64,000 nt of DNA from Flavobacterium cupreum. GTDB taxonomy: Bacteria; Bacteroidota; Bacteroidia; Flavobacteriales; Flavobacteriaceae. The stretch covers positions 1 through 64,000 of the forward strand of contig NZ_QWDM01000001.1 in the NCBI RefSeq assembly GCF_003996965.1. The letters are read 5' to 3'. Both the position numbers and the translations under genes were made by a program. Shown here in pieces: positions 15,963-23,824 of the stretch. Position 1 is the stretch's first letter; the number at the start of each line of letters is the position of its first letter. The notes under the pieces were generated by a model. It was not told the origin of the DNA. It saw only the letters and a list, made by a program, of their open reading frames with translations, and did no database searches.

Positions 15963-17647
15963 TGAAAACAGCAACGCAACAAAATATCAGAACGTTAGGT
16001 ATTACGGTTTTCGTTTTAATTGTTTTAAATGTACTGGGAAGCTTGTATTTCCAACGATTTGATTTAACGAAAGACAAACGATATACTTTATCCGAAACCT
16101 CCTTAAATATTGTAAAACAGGTCAAAAATCCGTTATCCATCAAGATTTACATGCAGGGAGATCTTCCTGCAGATTTCAGACGTTTACAACAGGAGACCAG
16201 ACAATTACTGGAAGAATTCCAGGCCTACAACAACAATATTGTTTTTGAATTCGTAAATCCGATGGAGAATGAAGAAGAAAGCATGAGTGTTGTAAAATCA
16301 TTGTACCAAAAAGGCCTTACGCCAATCAACATAACAGTAGACGACAAAGGAAAACAATCCCAGGCAATGGTCTTTCCATGGGCTATTGCAGTTTACAACA
16401 ATAAAGAAGTAAATATTCCTTTATTGAAAAACAGAATGGGTGCCTCGACCACACAAAAAGTTATTGGGTCTATTCAGCACTTAGAATATTCAATTGCCGA
16501 TGCCATCAATAAAATCACCAAAGACAAACAGAAAAAGGTTGCCATTATAAAAGGAAATGGTGAAATAAACGAAATCCATATCGCCAAAATGCTGATGCAG
16601 ATTCGCGAAAGTTATTATATCGGGCCTTTTACACTGGACTCTGTTGCCAAAAATCCAACAGGAAGTTTAGAAGCTTTGGAAAAATACGATTTAGCTATTA
16701 TTTCAAAACCAACTGAAACTTTTTCTGATGAAGAAAAACAGGTTTTGGACCAGTTTATCATGAATGGCGGAAAAACACTCTGGCTCATTGATCAGGTGGC
16801 CGCAGACATGGACAGTTTATACAATCAGTCCGGCACAACGCTTGCGTATCCGAGAGATTTAAACCTGAACGATATGTTCTTCAAATACGGGTTCAGAATC
16901 AATCCGGATTTGGTAAAAGACGAAAACGGAAGCCCTATAAAGCTGGCTACCGGAGAACAGGGAAGCGCGACGCAATATCAGGATTTTCTATGGAAATTTG
17001 CACCACTGGTTTATCCGGGCAGCCAACACCCTATTGTTAAAAATTTAGGCGGCATTAAATTCGATTTTGCCAGTCCGATTGATACTTTGAAAAACGGAAT
17101 TAAAAAAACGGTTTTATTACAATCATCACAATATTCCAAATTCATCGGAACGCCGGCAGAAATCAGTTTAAACATTGTTTCCGAAAAAACTTCGCCTCAG
17201 GATTATGCAGGCAAAGGAAATTTACCGCTTTCGGTTTTACTGGAAGGATCTTTTCATTCTGCTTTTGAAAACCGTATTTTACCTTTCAAAGAAAACAACT
17301 TTCTTGCAAAAGGAAAACCAACGAAAATGATTGTGATATCGGATGGCGATTTAGCAAGAAATCAACTGGACAAAAACAGAATGCCGGTAGAATTGGGTTA
17401 TGATCAGCGCACAGGAAATCTCTATGACAACAAAGATTTTATGATGAATTGTATCAATTATTTACTGGATGATACCGGACTTATCAACATTAGAAGCAAG
17501 GATCTGGATTTACCATTACTGGACAAGGAAAAAGTTTATGAAAATTACAGCCTTACGCAATTCATAACTATCGGGCTTCCAATTCTTATTTTATTGGTTT
17601 TCGGACTTGCATTTACCTACTTCCGCAAAAGCAAATACAGTAAATAG
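15962..17647 (+). CDS. gldG: Gliding-motility ABC transporter auxiliary protein GldG
   Basis: A 561-aa protein with one N-terminal membrane helix (about 11-29), a large periplasmic ABC_transp_aux (IFT52-like) domain and one C-terminal helix (FITIGLPILILLVFGLAFTYF). The segment LGSLYFQRFDLTKDKRYTLSETS is characteristic. It partners GldF in the gliding ABC transporter. Length and layout match the family. The gene overlaps gldF by one base and is followed by an inverted repeat at 17668-17712 before dnaN. Confidence 0.93.
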   Translation: MKTATQQNIRTLGITVFVLIVLNVLGSLYFQRFDLTKDKRYTLSETSLNIVKQVKNPLSIKIYMQGDLPADFRRLQQETRQLLEEFQAYNNNIVFEFVNPMENEEESMSVVKSLYQKGLTPINITVDDKGKQSQAMVFPWAIAVYNNKEVNIPLLKNRMGASTTQKVIGSIQHLEYSIADAINKITKDKQKKVAIIKGNGEINEIHIAKMLMQIRESYYIGPFTLDSVAKNPTGSLEALEKYDLAIISKPTETFSDEEKQVLDQFIMNGGKTLWLIDQVAADMDSLYNQSGTTLAYPRDLNLNDMFFKYGFRINPDLVKDENGSPIKLATGEQGSATQYQDFLWKFAPLVYPGSQHPIVKNLGGIKFDFASPIDTLKNGIKKTVLLQSSQYSKFIGTPAEISLNIVSEKTSPQDYAGKGNLPLSVLLEGSFHSAFENRILPFKENNFLAKGKPTKMIVISDGDLARNQLDKNRMPVELGYDQRTGNLYDNKDFMMNCINYLLDDTGLINIRSKDLDLPLLDKEKVYENYSLTQFITIGLPILILLVFGLAFTYFRKSKYSK

Positions 17648-17667
17648 ATGTTAATAAAAAAATTACG

Positions 17668-17712
17668 AAACTAAGATTGTTTACGATATATTTGTAAAAT
17701 GTATCTTAGTTT
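17668..17712 (+). promoter_or_regulatory. Perfect inverted repeat enclosing the putative dnaN -7 element
   Basis: AAACTAAGAT (17668-17677) and ATCTTAGTTT (17703-17712) are perfect 10-bp arms. The 25-bp centre contains TATATTTG (17687-17694), a TAnnTTTG match 60 bp before dnaN. It may be the gldFG terminator, a dnaN operator, or both. No -33 box is obvious. Confidence 0.5.
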
Positions 17713-17754
17713 TTAAAAGAACTAAAGTATTTTCAAAAAAATAAAACAAAACAG

Positions 17755-18873
17755 ATGAAATTTATAGTATCGAGTTCATATTTATTAAAACAATTACAAG
17801 TTTTAGGTAGTGTAATCAACAGTAACAATACGTTGCCCATTTTAGACAACTTTTTATTTGAACTAAACAATAATGAGTTAACAGTTTCTTCTTCAGACCT
17901 TGAAACTACCATGTCGGCTACCTTATCTATCGATTCTACAAGCAAAGGAAGCGTAGCTGTACCTGCAAAGCTTTTGCTTGAAATTTTAAAAACATTCCCG
18001 GAACAGCCTTTAACTTTTACCGTTGAAGATAACAATACAGTAGAGATTAGTTCAAACTCAGGTAAGTATGCTTTGGCCTATGCTGCCGGAGAAGAATTTC
18101 CTAAAGCTGTAAACCTGGAAGACCCGTCTGTAACAGTAGTTCCTGCTGAAGTTTTAGCAACTGCAGTAAGCAAAACCATTTTTGCTGCCGGAAATGATGA
18201 TTTACGTCCGGTAATGTCAGGTGTTTTCTTTCAGTTTTCACCGGAAGGATTAATTTTCGTTGCTACTGATGCACATAAATTAGTAAAATATGCCCGTACC
18301 GATGTAAAAGCATCTCAGGTGGCTGATTTTATCATGCCAAAGAAACCTTTGACTATCCTGAAAAGTATTTTGGGAAGTTCAGATGCTGAAGTGAAAATCG
18401 AATATAATGATTCAAATGCGACGTTCTCATTTGACAATTACATCCTGATGTGTCGTCTTATTGATGGAAAATACCCGAATTATGAAGCGGTAATTCCAAA
18501 AGAAAACCCAAATAAATTAATGATCGATCGTTCTTTATTTTTAAGTTCTGTTCGTCGTGTGGCGATTTTCTCGAACAAAACAACACACCAGATACGTTTA
18601 AAAATTGCAGGAGCAGAATTGAATGTTTCCGCTGAAGATATCGATTACTCGAACAAAGCTGAAGAAAGACTGACTTGTGATTATCAGGGCGATGACTTAC
18701 AAATTGGCTTTAACTCCCGTTTCTTAACAGAAATGTTAACAAACCTGCAGTCCGATATGATTATGCTTGAAATGTCATTACCAAACAGAGCCGGGATTTT
18801 AACTCCAGTAGACGGTTTGGAAGAAGGAGAAACGGTTACCATGCTGGTAATGCCTGTGATGTTAAATAGTTAA
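17755..18873 (+). CDS. dnaN: DNA polymerase III beta subunit (sliding clamp)
   Basis: A 372-aa sliding clamp built of three repeats of the clamp fold. Recognisable segments are MKFIVSSSYLLKQLQVLGSV, NTLPILDNFLFEL, RPVMSGVFFQF, IDGKYPNYEAVIP and the C-terminal VTMLVMPVML, where the hydrophobic clamp pocket lies. It tethers the replicative polymerase to DNA. The gene stands alone rather than beside dnaA, common in Bacteroidota. It is ended by the terminator at 18976-19014. Confidence 0.96.
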   Translation: MKFIVSSSYLLKQLQVLGSVINSNNTLPILDNFLFELNNNELTVSSSDLETTMSATLSIDSTSKGSVAVPAKLLLEILKTFPEQPLTFTVEDNNTVEISSNSGKYALAYAAGEEFPKAVNLEDPSVTVVPAEVLATAVSKTIFAAGNDDLRPVMSGVFFQFSPEGLIFVATDAHKLVKYARTDVKASQVADFIMPKKPLTILKSILGSSDAEVKIEYNDSNATFSFDNYILMCRLIDGKYPNYEAVIPKENPNKLMIDRSLFLSSVRRVAIFSNKTTHQIRLKIAGAELNVSAEDIDYSNKAEERLTCDYQGDDLQIGFNSRFLTEMLTNLQSDMIMLEMSLPNRAGILTPVDGLEEGETVTMLVMPVMLNS

Positions 18874-18975
18874 CATCAAAACTTCTTTTTGTTACAGGGA
18901 TGTTTTTTAATTTCGAATTAAAGATATATCATTGTAAAAAAAAATATCGCTATTAACCAACCATTTTTTATACCT

Positions 18976-19014
18976 AGAAACCGCAATTCTTTTTTTAAGA
19001 TTTGCGGTTTTTTA
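18976..19014 (+). terminator. dnaN terminator
   Basis: AAACCGCAA (18978-18986) pairs with TTGCGGTTT (19002-19010), followed by a T tract. It lies about 100 bp past the dnaN stop. Confidence 0.8.
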
Positions 19015-19091
19015 TTTGGGGGGTATTTTTGTTTCTGGTTTCAGGTTTCAAAGTTTCAGGTTGAAATGCGATTAGGTTTATGCGGGTTTTT

Positions 19092-19195
19092 ACCGCAAAG
19101 TTCGCAAAGTTTTTTTTATGCAGGACTGCAGGTTAAGAGCGCAAAGCTTTGCGCTCTTCCGCAAAGCAAACACAAACCTGAAAAAACTTTGCGGT
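19092..19195. repeat. Nested palindromic repeat (GCAAAG type)
   Basis: Outer arms ACCGCAAAG (19092-19100) and CTTTGCGGT (19187-19195) enclose a perfect 24-bp loopless palindrome at 19135-19158 with half-site AAGAGCGCAAAG. It lies between dnaN and the duplicated segment. No gene is present; it is a complex dispersed repeat of unknown function. Confidence 0.7.
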
Positions 19196-19204
19196 TAATA
19201 ACAT

Positions 19205-19340
19205 CACCAGTAGCAACCTGAAACGTGAAACGTGAAACGTGAAACCTGAAACCCGACAGGTTTTTAAAACCTGTCGGGTTTATTATTCAATAAAAACTTG
19301 AACCCTTAAACATGAAACTTGAAACCTGAAACATTTTTTT
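19205..19340. repeat. TGAAAC repeat tracts flanking the duplicated segment
   Basis: Tandem seven-base units of the form GAAACCT/GAAACGT occur at about 19216-19250 and 19311-19332, on both sides of a CCCGACAGG palindrome. The same units precede the second copy of the duplication at 20071-20118. Confidence 0.7.
19250..19280. repeat. 31-bp dispersed palindrome (CCCGACAGG family), copy C
   Basis: Identical to copy A at 756-786. It marks the left end of a unit (palindrome, TGAAAC tract, DsbA-gene start) that recurs at 20031-20229. Confidence 0.85.
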
Positions 19341-19443
19341 TTAACTTCGTCATATGAAAATAGAAATTTGGTCGGACATCATGTGTCCGTTTTGTTATAT
19401 CGGAAAAAGACAACTGGAAACAGCTTTAGCTGAATTTCCAGAT
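19327..19443 (+). repeat. 117-bp direct repeat, left copy
   Basis: It runs from TGAAAC plus a nine-T tract through the first 30 codons of the DsbA-family gene. It matches 20113-20229 with only two differences, both just before the start codon. The offset is exactly 786 bp. Confidence 0.9.
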
Positions 19444-19446
19444 TGA
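19354..19446 (+). pseudogene. Truncated duplicate of the DsbA-family gene start
   Basis: Thirty codons identical to the start of the gene at 20140, including the CPFC active site, then a stop codon (19444-19446) created at the junction by one extra T. The fragment is 93 bp including the stop. It is the left arm of the direct repeat flanking the unrecognised gene at 19462. A 30-residue product would contain only the first strand and active-site turn of thioredoxin, so it is presumably non-functional. Confidence 0.85.
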
Positions 19447-19461
19447 TGAATCTAATGCAAT

Positions 19462-20031
19462 ATGAGAATTAAAGAAATAGGGGATTTTTTGATTGGTAAT
19501 GGTTTTCAGTCAAATGGCAAAAGTGATTTTTTCAAAGAAAACGATGAGTTTACAAAATGTGTCAATATTCAAAGGAAAAGTTCTACAAATGTTTTCTTTA
19601 TAAATTTAGGCGTCGATCCTGTTTTTAAAAGGTATGATGATAAGGATTCGCCTCGAAAGGAAATTCATTGTTACATACGTCATCGAATAAGTTCGGACAA
19701 TGAATTTGATGTTTTTCCCTTAAATACTGACGATGATGTTGATATTACAATTAATAGAATAAAGTACGAGGCATTGCCATTCTTTGATTTTTTCAGCACT
19801 CTTAATAAGGTTTTTAGTTCTATTACAGTAAAGGATCTTGACGAAGGAGCTATCCCGCAACAGCTACAATCTGTGGCTCGTGCCAGATTAGCATTAATGT
19901 GCATGAGATATTTCACTGCTACTAAAAATATTGCTCAGGCCTATGAATTTGCAAAATATGGTCTTTCTGTAGCTGGCATGGCTAGTGGCTTAAAAAAAGA
20001 ATTTACTAACATGATAAAAGAAATTGAGTAA
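19462..20031 (+). CDS. Unrecognised protein, possibly DUF4304-like, in a duplication-flanked insertion
   Basis: A 189-aa protein without signal peptide or membrane helix. The N-terminal half (FLIGNGFQSNGKSDFFKENDEF, KCVNIQRKSSTNVFFINLGV) has the pattern of DUF4304-like proteins: a helix, then 'GF...FFK...V.NIQ.S....FFINLG'. That is only a weak resemblance. The C-terminal half is helical (VARARLALMCMRYF, AYEFAKYGLSVAG). No catalytic motif is apparent. It starts 15 bp after the stop of the truncated DsbA copy and ends at a CCCGACAGG palindrome. It interrupts two copies of the DsbA-gene start, so it is an insertion. Confidence 0.6.
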   Translation: MRIKEIGDFLIGNGFQSNGKSDFFKENDEFTKCVNIQRKSSTNVFFINLGVDPVFKRYDDKDSPRKEIHCYIRHRISSDNEFDVFPLNTDDDVDITINRIKYEALPFFDFFSTLNKVFSSITVKDLDEGAIPQQLQSVARARLALMCMRYFTATKNIAQAYEFAKYGLSVAGMASGLKKEFTNMIKEIE

Positions 20032-20059
20032 ACCCGGCAGGTTTAAAACCTATCGGGTT
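20031..20059. repeat. Dispersed palindrome (CCCGACAGG family), copy D, degenerate
   Basis: AACCCGGCAGGTTT pairs imperfectly with AAACCTATCGGGTT. It begins at the last base of the preceding stop codon. With the TGAAAC units at 20071-20118 it mirrors the layout left of the first DsbA copy. Confidence 0.75.
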
Positions 20060-20112
20060 AATTATTCAGAAAAAACCTGAAACCTGAAACTTCAAACCTG
20101 AAACTTCAAACG

Positions 20113-20229
20113 TGAAACATTTTTTTTTAACTTCGCTATATGAAAATAGAAATTTGGTCGGACATCATGTGTCCGTTTTGTTATATCGGAAAAAGACAAC
20201 TGGAAACAGCTTTAGCTGAATTTCCAGAT
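20113..20229 (+). repeat. 117-bp direct repeat, right copy
   Basis: Right copy of the repeat at 19327-19443, here continuing into the intact DsbA-family gene. Confidence 0.9.
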
Positions 20230-20769
20230 GATGAATTTGAAATTGAATGGAAAAGTTTCCAGCTTGACCCCACTATCTCACCAGAACCGGATAAAGATGT
20301 TTTTACCTATCTGGCGGAACGAAAAGGAATGTCAGTAGAACAATCAGTGGAAATGCATAAAAGTGTCGCAGAACGCGCAAAAAGTGTTGGTCTGGATTAT
20401 CATTTTGACAAAGCTGTTATTGCAAATTCATTTACAGCGCACCGAATCATTCAATTAGCTAAAACTAAAAATTTAGCCGACGAAATGGAAGAGATTTTCT
20501 TTAAGGCTTATTTCACCGAAGGAAAAGATTTAAATGACGGTCCGACTTTACTTGAACTCGCTGAAAAAGCCGGTCTGGATAAAACCGAAACTTTAAAAGT
20601 ACTCGAAAACGAAAAGCTTTTTTTAAGCGACGTTCACTCCGATATTATCGAAGGACAGCACGTTGGCGTACAAGGAGTTCCTTTCTTTGTTTTTGATCGA
20701 AAATATGCTGTTTCAGGAGCGCAGCCTGTGGAAACTTTTGTACAGACAATTAGAGAAGTACAGAAGTAA
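20140..20769 (+). CDS. DsbA-family (FrnE-like) thiol oxidoreductase
   Basis: A 209-aa cytosolic protein of the FrnE/2-hydroxychromene-2-carboxylate isomerase-like branch of the DsbA family. The active site is Cys11-Pro-Phe-Cys14 in [10 protein letters not shown]. The helical insertion contains SFTAHRIIQLAK, and the C-terminal thioredoxin part has the cis-Pro segment GVQGVPFFVFD followed by AVSGAQPVETF. There is no signal peptide, so it acts in the cytoplasm, perhaps on thiols or small molecules. TAACTTCG, a near match to TAnnTTTG, ends four bases before the ATG, suggesting a leaderless mRNA. Confidence 0.9.
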   Translation: MKIEIWSDIMCPFCYIGKRQLETALAEFPDDEFEIEWKSFQLDPTISPEPDKDVFTYLAERKGMSVEQSVEMHKSVAERAKSVGLDYHFDKAVIANSFTAHRIIQLAKTKNLADEMEEIFFKAYFTEGKDLNDGPTLLELAEKAGLDKTETLKVLENEKLFLSDVHSDIIEGQHVGVQGVPFFVFDRKYAVSGAQPVETFVQTIREVQK

Positions 20770-20952
20770 TGAATCTGGATTTTTAGATATTTCGATTTTT
20801 AGAATTTTAGATTATTTCCTTTGTGTTATAAGTTCTCTAAATAAAAGCAGGTGAAAAACTTACTTAAGCATTGCCTGATGGACTGTATTCCAAAATTACA
20901 TCCGTCATGAGCATCCAAAAATCTAAAAATCCAATTATCTAAAAATCTAAAA
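20770..20952. other. AT-rich convergent intergenic region with complementary repeats
   Basis: GGATTTTTAGATA-type units near 20776-20812 are complementary to ATCTAAAAATCC-type units near 20916-20950. They could form a long weak hairpin ending both convergent transcripts. No gene is seen. Confidence 0.4.
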
Positions 20953-22725
20953 TCAAATCACTCCCATTTTCTGCATTAAGAAAGTGGCGCTTTTATTTTT
21001 ACAAATTCCGTTGCGGAGTTTATAGTCAAAGTGTAAGTCGTTATTCTGAATTTCGACTTCAAAACACTGGTTGGTTAAAGTCTCAGGATATTCGTTAGTA
21101 GTCAGGCAAACTTCGATATCGTGTGTTGCAATTGCTCCGATTGCTTTTTTGGCAATTATCTTTTTTACTACCTCGATGGTTCCGTTTCGCTTATCATCTG
21201 AATTGGTTCCTCTTAAAATTTCATCCAGCAAAACAAATGCGGGCTGTTCTTTCAGCGCATCCATAATCTGTTTCAAACGCTTGATTTCAGCAAAGAAATA
21301 CGATTCACTATCCGCCAGCGAATCCGACAATCTCATCGAAACCAATACGGGCAATGGATGGATAGTAGCTTCTGAAGCACAGACTACGGAACCTATTCCG
21401 CCTAAAACCATATTAACGCCCAGGCTTCTCAAAAAAGTACTTTTACCGGACATATTCGAGCCGGTTAAAATCATAAACGACTGGGGATAAAAATCAGTAT
21501 CATTCCCTACTCTGCTCGCCGGATTCAATAAGGGGTGTGCTAAATTTTTAAAACTGATCTTATAGTCGGAATTTATGTCAGGGAAAACAAAATCTGTATT
21601 ATTATAAGCCAGATTGGCCAGACTGTTTAAGGCTTCCACTTCTCCGATAATTGAAATCCATTGTTCGAGTTCGGCAGCATAATTATCTTTCCATTTTAAA
21701 AGTGCCTTTAGAACATGAAGGTTAAACAAAAAAGTGCCGTTGAAAACAATTGCCGTCACAAAGTTGTTAATGGTATCCATTCGGGAAAACAATTCAGATA
21801 ACTGCTTTAAGTGTACACTGGCCGTTGCATTCCTGAAGATCAACTGTTGTTGCAGGCCAATTAGCTTTTTGGACTGAAACGTTTCCTTCTCAATTTTTTC
21901 AACCAGCAAGCTGTACTGCTTAATGATTTTATCAACGTTGTCTGCTTTCGCTATTTCAGATTGAATTCTCTTAAACGACTGTCCTAAAACAATCATATTC
22001 GCTATAAAAACATATGTCAGATAAGATAACAATATCGTATTTGAAGTAAAAAAATAAGCTGCTAAAATTCCAAAAAACAATACTGGCAACAAAAAAGACA
22101 CTATAACTAAGACTTTAGGTAAAAAGTTATTTTTAAATGAATTCCAATGCATTATTGAGTCATAAGAATTTTTTGAGTCATTGCTGATAATGGCTAAAGC
22201 CAAAAAATCCTGTCTCCAGTCGATTTTGGTTTTTAGTTCGTTTACAGCTTCCTGATTTTCTAAGATCGTTTCATTTGGCAGTGTATGCAACATTTGATTC
22301 GCAAGCGTTTTTTTTCCGATAAAAGTCGCTGTCCTGTTTAAATTCTGAAATAAGGAATGTTCTCCAAAAATATCCAGATCATAGGCATACGGATGATGAA
22401 AATCATTAAATTCAATACCATTCTCAAATGGAAGTTTTTCTTTTTTCAGAAAAGCTATTTCATTTTCGTTAATTTTTAAGATAGCGGTTGTAAGCTGTTT
22501 TTGAAAAGATAACCGGGAATGTATTTTCATTAAAAAAATAAAACCAACAAAAGACAGAAATGCAAAAGCAACATAGGGAATTTCATTTGTTTTGATATAA
22601 TAAAACAGGAATATCAAACATAGAAAAACACTTAAAAGACGTAAAATACTGATGCTGTTGTATCTTTTATTGATTTTATAAAAAAGTTCTGAATACTGTG
22701 TAAGCTTATTTTGGTAGAAATCCAT
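20953..22725 (-). CDS. Membrane-anchored MutS-family ATPase
   Basis: A 590-aa protein with two N-terminal membrane helices (about 27-44 and 49-66), a second pair (about 203-226 and 229-248) and a C-terminal MutS domain V ATPase. Walker A is GSNMSGKST (422-430), followed by the DSESYFFAEIKRL region, Walker B LLDEILRGTNS and the ATHDIE switch. It lacks the mismatch-recognition domain I of MutS and the Smr domain of MutS2. The family occurs in Bacteroidota as 'DNA mismatch repair protein MutS', but the membrane helices argue against ordinary mismatch repair. Its actual role is unknown. Confidence 0.85.
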   Translation of the reverse strand: MDFYQNKLTQYSELFYKINKRYNSISILRLLSVFLCLIFLFYYIKTNEIPYVAFAFLSFVGFIFLMKIHSRLSFQKQLTTAILKINENEIAFLKKEKLPFENGIEFNDFHHPYAYDLDIFGEHSLFQNLNRTATFIGKKTLANQMLHTLPNETILENQEAVNELKTKIDWRQDFLALAIISNDSKNSYDSIMHWNSFKNNFLPKVLVIVSFLLPVLFFGILAAYFFTSNTILLSYLTYVFIANMIVLGQSFKRIQSEIAKADNVDKIIKQYSLLVEKIEKETFQSKKLIGLQQQLIFRNATASVHLKQLSELFSRMDTINNFVTAIVFNGTFLFNLHVLKALLKWKDNYAAELEQWISIIGEVEALNSLANLAYNNTDFVFPDINSDYKISFKNLAHPLLNPASRVGNDTDFYPQSFMILTGSNMSGKSTFLRSLGVNMVLGGIGSVVCASEATIHPLPVLVSMRLSDSLADSESYFFAEIKRLKQIMDALKEQPAFVLLDEILRGTNSDDKRNGTIEVVKKIIAKKAIGAIATHDIEVCLTTNEYPETLTNQCFEVEIQNNDLHFDYKLRNGICKNKSATFLMQKMGVI

Positions 22726-22745
22726 TTTTTTGATTTGATGAAATA

Positions 22746-22753
22746 CAAATATA
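22746..22753 (-). promoter_or_regulatory. -7 promoter element of the MutS-like gene
   Basis: On the minus strand TATATTTG fits TAnnTTTG, 20 bp before the start codon. No clear -33 box at the right distance. Confidence 0.45.
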
Positions 22754-22793
22754 GGTTTTACACCGCAAAATCAGCTTTCAAAATGTACAGAAA

Positions 22794-23627
22794 TTAATCC
22801 TCGTGCATAATCAAAACAGGGACAGGCACCTGCTTTGAAATCTTTTTGGTAAAGCTGGAATCAAATAAGCTTTCAAAGAAAGAACGTTTATGTGTAATCA
22901 TGGCCAAAACATCGATATCTTTATAAAGCACAAAATCAAGAATTGTTTCCTTTACTTCATCACCTGGCAAAACCAGAAACTCAACATTTTCGCCTGCAAA
23001 TTCTCTCTCCCATTCTTTAACAGTACTTTCGGAAACATCGGAATCAGAGGTTTTAACGTAAAGGCTTTTTACCCTGGCATTGGTTTTTTTAGCGATATTT
23101 AATATTTTTCTCAATTCTTTCTTGTCTTTTTCACGATAACGGGTTGTAAATCCGATTATTTTGATTTTTTTAAAGTTAGCATCAACAGGAACGCATAAAA
23201 CAGGTACTTCTACCCCGGAAATTACGGAACTGGTATTTGATCCCAGAAAGAACTTCGTCCAGTCAGAAACGCCGGTTGTTCCCATAATTACAAAATCAAT
23301 TTTATCTTCTTCAACGGCATTTTTTAAATTGTAGAGTAAATCTCCGTCCATTAAGCGATGTTTGATTACGATATCTTCTAAATTTCGTTCCATAGCGATG
23401 GTTCTCAGTTTTGGGATTTCATCTTTGAACATCTCAAAGTTCGCTAATTCGATAGAACTGTAAATGGACGCATAATTTGCAGGGAAGAACTGGCTGTCGT
23501 AAACGGGAATCTCAAAGGTGTGTAACAAAATAAGTTCGGCGTTGACAATTTTCGCAAATTCCAAAGCATGAACAAAGGCATTCGTTGCAGCTTCGGAAAA
23601 ATCGGTAGGGAATAATATCTTTTTCAT
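22794..23627 (-). CDS. Tandem-domain universal stress protein
   Basis: A 277-aa cytosolic protein with two UspA domains. The first (1-145) starts MKKILFPTDFSEAATNAFVHAL and has the ATP-binding-type GTTGVSDWTKFFLGSNTSSVI motif (G-x2-G-x9-GS/T). The second (about 155-277) is more divergent, ending VPVPVLIMHED. Two-domain Usp proteins are common in Bacteroidota and respond to starvation or redox stress. It is a single gene between the MutS-like gene and mnmE, with a TAAATTTG -7 box at 23656-23663. Confidence 0.9.
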   Translation of the reverse strand: MKKILFPTDFSEAATNAFVHALEFAKIVNAELILLHTFEIPVYDSQFFPANYASIYSSIELANFEMFKDEIPKLRTIAMERNLEDIVIKHRLMDGDLLYNLKNAVEEDKIDFVIMGTTGVSDWTKFFLGSNTSSVISGVEVPVLCVPVDANFKKIKIIGFTTRYREKDKKELRKILNIAKKTNARVKSLYVKTSDSDVSESTVKEWEREFAGENVEFLVLPGDEVKETILDFVLYKDIDVLAMITHKRSFFESLFDSSFTKKISKQVPVPVLIMHED

Positions 23628-23655
23628 TTTGTTTCAGTTTTATAAGTTGTTCTCT

Positions 23656-23663
23656 CAAATTTA
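23656..23663 (-). promoter_or_regulatory. -7 promoter element of the Usp gene
   Basis: On the minus strand TAAATTTG fits TAnnTTTG, 28 bp before the start. No clear -33 box. Confidence 0.5.
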
Positions 23664-23812
23664 ATCATTCTAAAGTCAAACTAACCTGACAATTATCAGT
23701 AATTTAACATTTACTTTTTTAATTCAAAAAAACGTTTTCAGTTGCAGAAAATCAGTTTGTAAATCCAACAAAGTGCCCCAACCATCAGTTCGCAATTTTG
23801 ACCCTTTTTTTA

Positions 23813-23820
23813 TACCTTTG
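23813..23820 (+). promoter_or_regulatory. -7 promoter element of mnmE, implying a leaderless mRNA
   Basis: TACCTTTG matches TAnnTTTG and ends only four bases before the mnmE ATG at 23825. In Bacteroidota the start site lies a few bases past this box, so the transcript would begin at or next to the start codon. Confidence 0.55.
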
Positions 23821-23824
23821 CCTC

